From Hymenopellis radicata (taxonomy: Eukaryota > Basidiomycota > Agaricomycetes > Agaricales > Physalacriaceae): 64,000 bases of DNA. Under the pieces are notes generated by a model. That model saw nothing but the letters and a program-made list of their open reading frames with translations. It was not told where the DNA came from and ran no database searches. A program made the position numbers and the translations under genes. Of this stretch, positions 35,154 to 48,393 are shown in pieces. Every line of letters begins with the position of its first letter. Position 1 is the first letter of the stretch. Location of the stretch: the NCBI GenBank assembly GCA_015501595.1, contig JADNRX010000009.1, positions 124,001-188,000 on the forward strand, in the 5' to 3' direction.

Positions 35154-37377
35154 TCACAATATCCGTTCGACGAGGAGAGGCAGCCCCTTGCGCTCAACTC
35201 CATCCTCAGTCACGACCGACGGCGATATGATCTGTGACAGATTCCACACAATCTCATCAGCCGTAGGCTTGAACCGGAAATTGAGCAACAGCGTCGATAA
35301 CAGCACCTTCATCTCCACCTGCGCAAACTTGTAACCACTAGTGGGTGTCAGTTTCCCATGGAAAGATAATAAACGATCAGCGACTTACATGCACGACCTA
35401 TTTCCGCCCAAGAACGAGAGCCTGTCAGATATTGCCACGAGTGAGTACACGAGAACAGTTTGCTGCGCGCAGCGTGCCGATGAGGAGACATACATGCCAT
35501 GATATATCCCCGGGCGTTCATCAGTGGGCGTAGACGAAAGCCACCTCTCCGGCTTCCACTGTTTTGCGTCCGCGCCCCATACGCTTTCAAGGCGGTTGAA
35601 GCCAGCGATGCCTACGAACAACGTCGTGCCCACTGGAACAGTGACGTTCTCTGTTCCCTCAGAATAGGTCAACACCCGCTCCTTGACCGCGCTGAGAGGA
35701 TGAGACAGGCTAACTTAGACGGACGCCAAAGAAGGACATACGTTCGTCTAACAAAGGGGACTGGGGGATATCTACACCACCCCTCAACATCTTCATTATG
35801 TTCGGGTGAAGGAAGAGCTCACAATCGCAGTGTCTCCTTGATAATCGCATCCAAGACCGGCAGCGCAATGATATCTTCATATTCCAGCTGGCCATCCGGA
35901 CCAGCCTTGCTCTTGATTTCATCGCGCACGCGTTCCTGGATATCCAAATCACGCGAAATAAGGAAAAGAATCCGTGACAAGGCAGAGGACGTCGTGTCCT
36001 GAGCGCCGAATATCAGTACCCTAAGTAAAGAGCGTGAAGAATTCCCGATACACAAGGAAATGAAAAAAACACACGTCATCTGGCCCGTGAGCTCGTTCTC
36101 CGACATCTTCTCACTAGCAGCGGCCTTCTCGTTCGCTCGTACTACTCAGGACGTTAGTACACTAGTCGAAGAGGTGTAATGGTGGAGGAACGTGCATAAG
36201 ACGCTAATGATATCCCGCCCCTCCTTCTCGCCCATACGCTTTTCATTGAGGATAGCGCACGCAGTATCGTGCATGACATCGCTCATGGCTTTAACTTTCT
36301 GCACAGCATGGTGCGGCGTATGCTCGACTAACCATCGTCGGAATGCCGGGGGCCCCATACGCGAGAGGAACGGCGCGAACTGGCGCACGAGCGAGAGGGA
36401 GAAGAGTGTGGGGCTGCCCGAGGAACCATCAGCACAAATAAAACAGACACTCGGAATAGAATGGGAAGAAGAAGATATGATAATGACGTACATCAGTTCT
36501 TTGATAGCTAACGTGTAAGGATTGTTGTGCGGCGTGTTGAGCGGGTCGAAGCTATACCCTAGGACGGTCTGTCCGATCATCTCGAGTGCGACACGCGACA
36601 TCCATTCGGACATGTCCAGCGCAGATCCGTCGTCGGATAGCGGCCCGTCGATGGCATTGACAAGCTACATATATCATGGTAAGCTTTACGCCGCACGGGA
36701 CAGAAAGACGGGAACCCACCCGCTCGGAGACAGCATAAAACACCGGCATAAGCGCCTTGAGCTGTGTCACCGAGAACACGGGTGCGACGAGCTTGCGCTG
36801 GCGCTTGTGTTGTTCGCCTACCGAGCATCAGCATCAGCAGCATTCACGAACAACAAACAGCCTTGGTATCGCACCATTCGTCGCTACAAGCCCTGGTCCA
36901 AAGATCACCTTGTTTGTCCTACAATGGATCAGAAGGAAGGCAAGGTCAAATAAGTATACGTACTCCAAGAAGACGGCAGTCTCGTCAAACGCGTCTTGCT
37001 CCTTGCCGAGAATCGCGTTGACCGCTATTGGATCGGATATGTAGAGCTGTTCGTCCTGTCGCCAGAAGTTAGAGCGCGTGCAGATGAGCGTAGTAAAGAA
37101 CTCGGCGACGCACACCGAAGAAGCCAAAGACCTTGACCATCCCGCCATAGGTGTCCACTAGACCTTGGTGGAAGGGAAGCCCTTTCGCCGTGAAGAGCTG
37201 GGAGAGGTTGCCTGGCAGAGTCAGTCAGTTCAAAGACGGCGGGGAACGAGGCGACACACCCATCACCCATGATGCTGCAGGTGGCCCAGGTATATGTTTG
37301 AATGGTTTCGGTCGAAAGAGGAGTTTAAGCCCCACGAAAGCGACGACAGCCAAGACGACGAGCAGCAATGGGATCAT
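35154..37377 (-). CDS. Cytochrome P450 monooxygenase
   Basis: Start at 37377: MIPLLLVVLAVVAFVGLKLL is the ER membrane anchor, followed by RPKPFKHIPGPPAASW, the proline-rich hinge. It continues GGMVKVFGFFGEQLYISDPI, the C-helix region KRQRKLVAPVFS, ALEMIGQTVLGYSFDP, PPAFRRWLVEH, I-helix FGAQDTTSSALSRIL, ETLRL (ExxR), then a 30-nt microexon at 35742-35771 coding YPPVPFVRR, AVKERVLTYSEG, WKPERWL, and FLGGNRSCMGYKFAQVEM with the heme-ligand Cys in FxxGxRxCxG. Stop TGA at 35154-35156. All P450 hallmarks are present, so it should be active with an ER P450 reductase, inserting one oxygen into an unknown substrate. No terpene or polyketide synthase gene is nearby; wood-decay basidiomycetes have 100-200 such genes. 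Confidence 0.92.
35742..35771 (-). other. 30-nt microexon of the P450 gene
   Basis: Between acceptor GGTGTAG and donor GTATGTCC the minus strand encodes YPPVPFVRR plus split codons. It joins ETLRL and AVKERV in frame and restores the conserved proline-rich segment that follows ExxR. Without it the frame hits a stop. Confidence 0.8.
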
Positions 37378-38050
37378 GGTAGAGGGAAGTCTGACTGGAG
37401 AACGCCATCGCCGTCGTTTTATAGCTCTCGGGAGTCACCGAGGTGTGATTCCTGCAGTGTGCAGGGACTGCGAACCTCCCGCGAAAGAGAAAGCGGCGAC
37501 ACCTCCGTGCGTAATGGAGAATAAGCGCGGGCTCACTGCGCTCTTGGCTGTCAGTGTGACTCCACGGTAAACGGTAATTAGAGTTTTAAGTTTGCTTGTT
37601 CATACAAGCCGAGAGAGTTGGACGTCATTCGAGGATAGGTATTAGAAGGCCAAGTAGGAGAGCAGTGTAAGTAATCAGCATCATCTTTGAAAGGTCCGTC
37701 CGAGATGCCATCAGCGCTGGAGGCAGGTAATACGGGCTTGAGGTGGAGGTTTTGGGAACGCATCGTCATAAGTGAGTCCAGCTTTGATATTATTATGTGC
37801 AACGGAAAGCGCAGCACGACATCAACCTCCCAAGGTGATGGTGGTATTGATAGTGAGCCCAGTTTTCCGATCCACTCGAAGTGGCACTACCGCAAGTATA
37901 GTTGGCTATTTGTAATGGCCTGGAATTTGTATGTTTTCCGTTATAGAGTTGCAGACAATTGTTGACCCACCTTGCCAGACGCGCCCTGTGCCGGGTGATG
38001 CCGCGCTCCATTCCTTATGGGAACAAGGCGTCAGGGGCTACTTGCGACGC
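37378..38050. other. Upstream region of P450
   Basis: P450 promoter side. One 79-codon minus frame at 37578-37817 has no recognisable domain. Confidence 0.35.
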
Positions 38051-38773
38051 GTGTTGGGGGAATTAGGTAGGTAGGTGTGGTAATTAGCCTGGTAATCACC
38101 AGTAAATTACAGCTGGAAAAGCCACGTGAATCAGAGTAAAGCAGGTATGTCGGTAGGGGGCGGGTAGTGGCGAGAATTCCGAGGCTAGGAGGAGTATTCC
38201 GGATTATAACTGTACTGATGGATAATTTGGAGGGTGGTCGGGCAATGGCCGGGCGCTCCATGGGTGCTGAATGACGGCGTTGTGACAGCAAGAGGCGGCG
38301 TTTGACAAGTGTCACCCGACGCAGACTACTTTAGGAAGGCATATCGCGCGGACGCTGCGCTCATCCTCAGGTCACCTGTCGCTGCTTGTCTGGGCAGAAA
38401 AATATTGCCTGTAGTTGGGGCACCACAGGGAGCACTCCGCCCATCGAGGTGGATGCGGGGAATGCAGATTTACTTATAATTTGTGATGTGCTTGTAGCAC
38501 GAGCGACGAGTGAAGCGAAAGACGAGGAGGATTCACCGTCGTGGTGAGAGGACAAGTTGAAACGATCGACGGTGACTGCCTCTTTCGGAGCACAAACCTC
38601 GATCTCCACTCACACTTGTACCTCCTACCAGCAGAGATAACAAGCTAATCAGCGCTAATTTGCGAGAGCTTCCGGGGCGGACTCCCTTCTGTTAATCTCC
38701 CGTCATTTACACCAGTAAATCTCCCATGTAAATTACCGGTGTCATTCTCGCTCGAAGCTAATTCCCGCAACAC
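38051..38773. mobile_element. Possible 723-bp TIR element
   Basis: The left end GTGTTGGGGGAATTAG (38051-38066) is the reverse complement, with one mismatch, of CTAATTCCCGCAACAC (38758-38773). Subterminal GTAATTTAC/GTAAATTAC-like and CCAGTAAAT motifs occur near both ends. There is no transposase frame and no convincing target-site duplication, so a MITE-like element is only a working idea. Confidence 0.4.
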
Positions 38774-39270
38774 TACGAGGCTGCGGCGACGAAGGACCTC
38801 TCGCTAGGCAAGAACTCCAAGCACTACTTAAGCTTTGAACCACTTCTTTTCCCTTAATCACGCCGATGATCATGACTTCTTTCAGGCAACGACCGCAAGG
38901 CCCAATTTTTGAGCGCGCCCGGCTAGACGATTCGTAGCTTGAACTATTTGGTGGTGCTGCAGCCAGATAAGGACAGCCGCCACCAAGCTGCTATCGTACA
39001 AAAATCATTAGCTCTGGGCGCTTTCGTCGGCCAAGTCAACCGTCCTTTAGCTTGTTGAGGTCACTACCAACATTCAACCTCACATTATACGCCGCATTTT
39101 AACCTGTTTTTGTATGTTCCATTGCGTTCCAATCAGGTGGTTACATGTAAATGCGCTGTACGTATCTACCATGTACGAATTAAATGCCAAAAGCTACGCG
39201 CTGCACCCCATTTGAATCGTAATAACGTATGGTATGTGTAAGTTAGAATACAGTCTTTAAAGCTCGATCT
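38774..39270. other. Intergenic downstream of BiP
   Basis: AT-richer DNA, no gene recognised; contains the 3' flank of the BiP gene. Confidence 0.4.
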
Positions 39271-41606
<2,336 letters not shown>

Positions 41607-41666
41607 CCTTCTCGTCGGCGACATGTTGGAGGAGAAATATTTTGCGAGTCCCTGTTCCCGTCAGCC

Positions 41667-41702
41667 CTTTATAACGGAGCGTGACGTGTCCGTATACGTG
41701 GC
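41667..41702 (-). promoter_or_regulatory. BiP promoter: TATA box and UPR-like elements
   Basis: On the BiP strand a TATAAA lies at 41668-41673, about 62 bp before the start codon. Just upstream, the plus strand reads TGACGTGTC (41682-41690) and TATACGTGGC (41694-41703). ACGTG cores of this kind resemble Hac1/XBP1 binding sites (UPRE-2 type), the known control of BiP genes. The motif match is seen; regulation is inferred. Confidence 0.5.
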
Positions 41703-41709
41703 ATGACCA

Positions 41710-43790
41710 TATCGGGTATCTATTCCCACGCCTTCCACGCTTCCTGCCGCTGCTTTCCATACATGTACACAACTGACAAGTCTCTTTTGTTTTAATTCTC
41801 CGAACCTCGTGTCTTTTTCAGCTGCTTCACCCCATCCGCTAACAGCACCCTCGCGTACATCCGATGCGTCCACTCTCCAAACGGAGGTAACGTCTGGGCA
41901 TCACAAGTTAACCGTGCTCATTTAACTGTTGAATCAAATTATCATGCGTAGGGAAGCGGCGAGCGCTTCTGTCCCCGAATCTTATGGTCTACATTTGGTA
42001 GTCTAAGCGAGGGGCGTCGTATAACCAGTCGTGGAACGTGAGGAGGACACATTCAAGTCAAGGCTTTGGAACAGGTTCAAACGTTCATTCTTGGGCCGTT
42101 GATGCTAGTGGAGGTGTCGAAACAGAGGATGAACTGTGAAGGGAAAGTCCGCGCTTTTATTCAGAATGTCAGGGGTATCTCGAGCCTGATGTCTGCTAAG
42201 GTGCATTAGTTTCGATAACTACACTACATTATCTACTGGGAGTGCAATAAACTTCACCGTTATAGTACCCAGTATGATATGCTTTGGCACTCGGCAAGTG
42301 GTTGACATTCCTGGTGAGGTTGCCCTTGAACGTGAGTCGGCAACAAGACCCAACCCACTCATCAGATAGGTGTTTGACCTTCTGCTTTGTCTCCGTACGG
42401 ATCTCCTGAAGACGCGCCCATCTCCTCAACACGCTCCCTTCCCTACGGATATCCTCAACGTGCTCCACCTCTTCAACATGCTCCCCACCCTACGCATCTC
42501 CTCAATATTCTCCTCTCGAAGGGACCTCCTCAACACACTCTCCTCTTGACGTGCTCACCTCATTCCTTCGAATCATCTTGAGGCTCGCTGAAACTCTCAT
42601 TCCTCGTCATCTAGGTCACACGGGTAGCGGCGTACACACATTCCAAGTCTGCTAGTCCGCTGTGGTCTCCTGGCTTCAGCCGGCCTGTTGTCCACCGGCG
42701 TGTAGCCATGCGTATTCATGTGTATCGTCCACGGTCAAGGGGACATGCCCACATTTCTCAAGTCAAGTCAGCCGCTACGAATCGAAGAAGCATAAGCACA
42801 ACTTACTGATCACAATATGCAAGCCAACAGCATGTTAACTAATGAGATCTGAGTTCTGAGAAATAAAGGTAGAAAACCCACGTACCCATCATGTACGTTC
42901 ATTTTTTCGGTCGAACAAGAAGTCAAGACATGTTGAGCTGAAGATCTTGATCATTGTGAGCAGAGGCGGGCAACACAAGCGTAGTCGTAATAGCTGTGTT
43001 CAACTCCGTCTTGAGAGCCGTCTCGAGTTAGTCCAGTCAAGGTGCCAACATCGAGATGCTCTGGATCGACGCTGGCCTATCATTAGTAGAAGGACCAAAC
43101 CACCAGCATAATGACCTACCAGCAAGGGTGGCAAGTGTCAAATTGTTCCCGAGTGTGATAGCACCCCCTCCTCGACGTCGAACAGGATTAATAGAAAGGA
43201 GGGACAACGACGCACCAGGAGTTCAAGACTTGACAACGAGTTGGTTTGAGACACGGTGAATAGTCGATACTGAGATTAAGAACAGTAACACACCAAGAAG
43301 CCACGCTCTGAAACCCCGTGAACGGCGATGAGAGAGGGCGTCGTTGCCAGACCGAGGGGCCCTCCCCAGGTTAGTCGAATACGCGAGCTCACTTACAGCC
43401 ATGAACATTGCCATGAACAAAGAAGAATAAGAGAATTCATGCAGAGCGTGCAATTATGTATGCGCCGATATCAATCCCACAGCCGTGTGGTGCAACAAAC
43501 GCCACCGCATGGTACACAACAATTAAGTGGCAAAAGCAGCCGAATCAGAGTTCCCACGCTAAGCGAACTGGTCAAGACTTTGCAACGCTGACGCACCCGC
43601 GCTCGCGCCTCGCGCGAATCAACAAACAATGGAGTAGCTGTCCAACTCCCTCTACACGTGGCAACGAATTCGGGAGTCAATAAGCTGATGACATAACGAA
43701 GATTATGAATGCATGGTCCGTGCGCATGACGAGAGGCCATTTAGTCAGCAACTTGAGAATGTTGGCGGGTTCAGCCATCATATCTACCGT
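41710..43790. other. Gene-poor 2-kb stretch
   Basis: Contains a degenerate repeat (see 42405-42545). The minus strand around 43223-43453 has a hydrophobic run LLGVLLFLISVSTIH that could be a decayed membrane-protein exon, but I could not connect it to other exons. No confident gene. Confidence 0.35.
42405..42545. repeat. Degenerate minisatellite-like repeat
   Basis: On minus, variants of GGAGCGTGTTGAGGAG recur four times (GGAGCACGTTGAGGAT, GGAGCATGTTGAAGAG, GAGTGTGTTGAGGAG) at spacings of roughly 30-60 bp. Confidence 0.5.
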
Positions 43791-44433
43791 TCACAACCCT
43801 TTTCTTTCCGTTCGGAAAGATTCGGGGACCTTGCCATCGTTGTCCAACACCGCGTAGTCATGAGCAGCTGAGAAACCGACCAGCACGTCATCACCGTCCT
43901 CTACGACGGGGAAATCGTGTCGCCCGCCGTCCATCAGCCGCCAAGGAGACCCATACTTTGCTAGCGTTTCAAAGAGCTTGACCTGCACCGGTGGGATCTC
44001 CCATCGCGCCGTCAGGTGCTCAGCCACGCTGGGTGGCTCTATCACCTCCATCAATCCCCCCGCGAGCACGTCTCCCTTTTCATACGGTTTATCTTCGGAA
44101 GCTGTAGTTTGACCTGTAAGCCGCTTTGCCCTCCCAGGACATCAGAGTGCCCTTGAAGAATGCACGCGGCCACAGATTCCTGGCTTCTTCAATCCGGAAA
44201 GGCTCTGGGAACGCGCTCTTGGGGATTCGCGCGTAAAACGTGCATGGTGAGACGTCTGGCACGTAAACTTTGCGTTTCGGATCAGTTTCGTTTGGAATCC
44301 AGAGACGCGAATGACGTGGAGGAACGTGTATAGGGTATTGCGTCTCGAGATTGTTGGTGTATCTGATTGAACCCAAGAGGGTCAGTGCACCACTAGCGAT
44401 ACCTAAAGATGTCTTTGTGAGGAGTCGAGGCAT
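43791..44433 (-). CDS. Small hypothetical protein with N-terminal hydrophobic segment
   Basis: ATG at 44433: MPRLLTKTSLGIASGALTLL may be a mitochondrial or membrane signal. Then LETQYPIHVPPRHSRLWIPN, SPCTFYARIPKSAFPEPF and EEARNLWPR. A 52-nt intron (donor GTGCATTC, branch CTGAT, acceptor GGCTTACAG) joins QTTASEDKPYEKGDV in frame, then EVIEPPSVAEHLTARWEIPP and SAAHDYAVLDNDGKVPESF; stop at 43791. Without splicing the frame ends in a stop near 44089. About 200 residues. From memory this is a lineage-wide fungal hypothetical family; function unknown. Divergent from NAA30 with 299 bp between starts. Confidence 0.7.
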
Positions 44434-44732
44434 GATGGGGTGAAGAATGCGCAGCGGCTTAAATACATCAGCATACGAAACACAATTTGTGCATACCGAC
44501 GCCGAGGTGATGTCCATTTGACGGATGAGAAACTGATTGGAACTGGAATCCCAAATGACCATTCCAAGCCATATAAAACGCGTTTCCCACCCCGCACTCC
44601 GCCTATCGCGAGAACGCGGAGTCAAAGCGTGTTTTTGGCGAGGCAGCGTGACCGTTACTTTGTTATGCGTTATGCTCTGCCGAAATTAAAAGAGGCAGGC
44701 CAGCCGTCGCCACGTCTTCCTTTCCTGCCATC
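44434..44732. promoter_or_regulatory. Shared divergent promoter region
   Basis: 299 bp between the start codons of the small hypothetical protein (minus) and NAA30 (plus). The short distance implies a bidirectional promoter; no TATA seen. Confidence 0.5.
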
Positions 44733-45572
44733 ATGTCCGAGGTGATGTACCGCCAGTACATCGGCGAGCCCGACCTGCCCCACGTCATGGCCCTCGTCCA
44801 GAACGAGCTCAGCGAGCCATATGTCATCTACACCTTTCGTTACTTTCTCCATCAATGGTACAGTTTATTCCCCAGTGAGGGGGTCGTGTGACTGACGACG
44901 CCTCTCTGAATAGGCCCCATCTGTCCTTCCTGGTTAGCCTATCCTCTCCCAAGTGCCACGGAACCCTTTTCTGAGATGGCCACTCCAGGCGTACCCCAGC
45001 GATGCGTCCAATTCGGACCCTATCGGCGTCATAGTCTGCAAGCAAAGCATGCACCGCGACATTTACAATCGGGGGTACATTGCCATGCTCAGCGTGGACA
45101 AGGCATGGCGTAAACGAGGGATCGGTTCGTCATTACTTCCATCTTCATAGCCGCTCTCACGCGAACTCTCAGATACTTAAAACCGTCACCATTATTGGTG
45201 ACGGTTTTCTGTTTTTTTCTTTTTTTTCTTCCAGCTAGTGCACTTGTCCGCAACTCAATCGACGCTATGAAGGAGGAAGGGGTCGAGCAGGTGCGTGACT
45301 TGCAGGGTACCGTGTAGTGGACTGATTTTGGCCAGATCGTTTTGGAAACCGAGTACGACAACCATGCAGCCCTTTCGCTGTACGAGTCGCTCGGGTTTAT
45401 CCGCGAGAAACGTTTGTACCGATTCTACCTCAACGGCAAAGACGCCTTCCGTCTGGTTCTCTCGGTCCCCACCGATGAGGCTACCCGCATGGCCAAGCGG
45501 GCGAACGTATACAGGGCCATTCAAGTCTCAGATTACAGCGACGACGACGACGATAGCGTTTCGTCGCGTTAG
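44733..45572 (+). CDS. NAA30: NatC catalytic subunit, N-alpha-acetyltransferase Naa30/Mak3
   Basis: ATG at 44733: [20 protein letters not shown], then [20 protein letters not shown] and QWPHLSFLAYPSD across introns, [60 protein letters not shown] and [24 protein letters not shown] is the acetyl-CoA-binding Q/RxxGxA loop of the GNAT fold, and YRQY.GE.DL...M.L...ELSEPY and FLNQWP-like FLHQWP are specific for Mak3/Naa30. The enzyme acetylates the N-terminal Met of proteins beginning Met-Leu, Met-Ile, Met-Phe or Met-Trp, with Naa35 and Naa38 as partners, on ribosomes. The C-terminal extension ends in an Asp/Ser-rich tail ([14 protein letters not shown]). Four introns. Confidence 0.95.
45181..45206 (+). 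other. Perfect hairpin in a NAA30 intron
   Basis: AACCGTCACC, six-nt loop ATTATT, then GGTGACGGTT, followed by a long T-rich run ending at the splice acceptor CTTCCAG. The stem would sit just upstream of the polypyrimidine tract. Confidence 0.8.
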
Positions 45573-46004
45573 CTTCTTTCTCTCTAGGGTCTTAATTGCT
45601 TGCTATCTATTGTTTTGCTAGTCTTTTCCCCTTGCCCCTCTGTATACCATGTATTCTGTGAAACTGTAACGTTACGACCCCTCTACTCAGTCTGATAAAA
45701 TACTTGCTTTACCTCCTTTCGCTACAATACATATAGATCTTGCGTAGGGGCGGCGGCGTGGAGTGCCCCGAATGATGCTTGAGTCTGACCACACCCTCTT
45801 CGAAGCCGAACTCCTAGCGTTGGACATCATAGAGGGCACGCCACGGCTGACGAGAGCGACGCGATGCTCTGTGCGATCGGGACTTACTATCGTTCGGGAC
45901 GGTGCGTGACTCTGGCACATTTCACAATAAGCAAGGTGATTAGAAATTCCTTGTCGGGTCTTCGCGCCACTGCACAACCATTACAATCTATGTACACACA
46001 TTAT
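45573..46004. other. 3' intergenic region
   Basis: Convergent 3' ends of NAA30 and the hypothetical gene to the right; nothing else seen. Confidence 0.4.
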
Positions 46005-48040
46005 TTACCATCTATTGTACATCTGTCTCGAAGCCATGATGAATAACTCTATCTTGCCAACACTTATCATCCTTTCCGTCTCGTTGATCTTCCCACTGAA
46101 TCCAGTACGTACCCAGAGAATGTTAAGCCTATGTAACGTCCACAAGCATATGCATGACTTATACACACTGGAGATGAGGAAACGAGGACAGACACGAGGA
46201 CAGATATGGTTTGGATATGGTGGTGGAGGAGAGATGGGAATAGCTGTGCAGAAGGGCGGAACCTTCTCTGGCGACATCTCAATCGTGGCTCCAGCATCCT
46301 TAGGGGCATGGACTGATTCCTCACCATCCATACAGGGCTCTTCCTGGTCCAAATCTCCACCCATTTTAGACTCCAAGTTAACATGCGCAGCCCAACGCTC
46401 AATGTCACGTTCATATTCAACGAACCCAGACAGGTTTTGGGCGGTGAGAGCATCCGTCAATGTCTGCTCAGTTTCACTTTCCTGAAGAACACTGTGAGCA
46501 AAACAATCACAAAAATGAGTAGGAATTGGCACATTAGCGTTGGCTTGTCTGTCTGCAACATGGGTGGGCAAAACAGAGCTGTTTCCGATATCTGCGGTTT
46601 TTTGCCGTTTTCCAGGAGGTGGGCCGTCGGAATCACACCTTAACGATGGAGACGAATGGGGGGGTCCTGATGGTCCCGGTGGAAGCCCACCCGCAGGTGG
46701 CAATGTCCACGGTGGCGGCATGGAAGACTTTTCTTGTTTGCAGGATCACCAAACGGTGTTGCCCTCATGAAGGTTCGAAGCGATATCGGATGTGCGGGAG
46801 ACCACTGCCTGTTTATCCACCTCAAACTGGACCGTCATCTCCTTCGCTAGTCGGCGTAAAAACAGAAACAGTCTCACTATTTGAAGTGGGGCATTGTCTT
46901 CGAATGAGAAGAAATGGACCGGATTTGCGGATACGTAGATGCGCTGGTAGTCGTCTGACCAGTAGGACACATAAACGGCTACCCCATCCCCACCTAGGGC
47001 GAATCCGAACAGAGTCTGATTGTCCAAGAGCAGAGCACGGCGTTGAAGATGTGCAGTCGTGAAGTCCATACAGAGCTGCTCGTATCTATGCGACTGGGAG
47101 GGGTTTTTGGATTCGAGAAATGTGGCGATGAGGTGTAGGTCCATCATACAGGTTGGCTTGCTCTGGGTTCCGCTTTATTGCGGGTATTCTTATAGGCTTG
47201 GTGGATGCGGGGTCGGCATCGGTGGATGTGGAAATCGGAGGAGGGGGAGAGGAAGGCAGTTGAGGGGGGGGTACGGTAGTTCTATCTGGAGCAATTGTTC
47301 CTTGGAGGATGAAGCGGAGCTCCTCAGCAGTGGTTGTTCCGTTGATGGGACCATAAGCGACGAGGGCATCGGGGTGGGCCTCGTTGGTGGTTATGGCATT
47401 TTCTGTCAGCCATATGCTTTCCTCTAGACTGCAAAGAAAGAAATAAGTGTTGGTATATGCACTAGAAATCAACGTACACAACACAGAAACCCTCTCCGAA
47501 CTCGGGCTTGCCGTCTACTACATACTGATGATCAAAGACGTCCGTGACTAGTGCATCCATGTGGCTCCGAAACGTGAACTCATTGTTGCCAACCGAGGCA
47601 TTCCGTGATTTAATATCCCAGTACAGAGCGACAAGCGTGTGTAAGGTGCCCAAGATTGCGCGCGAGTCTGCGTCGTCCGACGCTTTGAAGGAGGTTGGGC
47701 TGGCTCCGCTGACAACGGCCTTGCGAAAAGCCGCCGCTCCTAGCTTGTCGAACGGTGGATGACAAGTCGTGTCCTGGGAAGTTGAAAATGAAAAATGAAG
47801 GCGAGAAGGCGACGTACCAGCCATTCCTGCGGAACGACGAGTTCGGACATGCCTTCCACGTCTTGTTGGATCTTTTCGACAGTCGAATTCTTAACCCGTT
47901 GAACAATTGAGTCTGCAAGCCAGTTTTCGAAGCCTTTCACGGAGGCTGCTACTCTGCTAAGATGTCAAGAGATAGCTCGATGACAAAGGATAGGCATACT
48001 TTCTTTTCAGGTGCCTTCTTGCCTTTGCGCCTAGGTAGAC
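46005..48040 (-). CDS. Intron-rich hypothetical protein
   Basis: Minus-strand exons read RRKGKKAPEKK (possible basic start near 48020), VAASVKGFENWLADSIVQRV, STVEKIQQDVEGMSELVVPQ, FDKLGAAAFRKAVVSGASP, LGTLHTLVALYWDIKSRN, LEESIWLTENAITTNEAHPD, TTAEELRFILQGTIAPDRTT, RYEQLCMDFTTAHLQRRALL, TLFGFALGGDGVAVYVSYWS, YVSANPVHFFSFEDNAPLQ and then the low-complexity PPPWTLPPAGGLPPGPSGPP with a possible NLS (PPGKRQKTAD), and a C-terminal acidic part. No domain recognised. Exact start and end are uncertain: the last frame stays open to 46005, but the final 70 codons are not convincing as protein. Confidence 0.55.
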
Positions 48041-48393
48041 ATGAGCAAGACCCTACATGGTTTCGACAGCGTTCTTACTGCCATAATTCGGGCGCGGAGA
48101 GCGGGGTCCCTGCGTTGGACATGGTGGATGACTGTGGGCGTAGGTTGATCGGGAACCGGAGAGGGGCTTGACTAAATGCAATTCACCCACGGCGCCGTCG
48201 CGTGCATATCCTTGTGTGGCGCATTCCATTCCCTTAGCAAAAATCTCCACCCCAAACCACCGGTATCATCAACACCCATTACGCGTCGTCCCCCGAATCT
48301 ATCTATCAGCACATTGACAAGAAAGCTAAACTACACTACATAGCGACTACATTACACTACCAAAAAATTATAAATATATATGCTACAGACCAG

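Noticed and set aside
35700..35830. Broken P450 lacking the segment after ExxR
   Set aside because: The 30-nt microexon restores it in frame.
43056..43453. Membrane-protein gene on minus
   Set aside because: One hydrophobic run only; no consistent exon chain or family match.
44089..44170. Frameshift in the small hypothetical gene
   Set aside because: A normal 52-nt intron with GT, CTGAT and AG explains the frame change.
45181..45230. Rho-independent terminator
   Set aside because: Hairpin plus T-run looks bacterial, but the organism is a fungus and the element lies inside a NAA30 intron ending in a proper acceptor.
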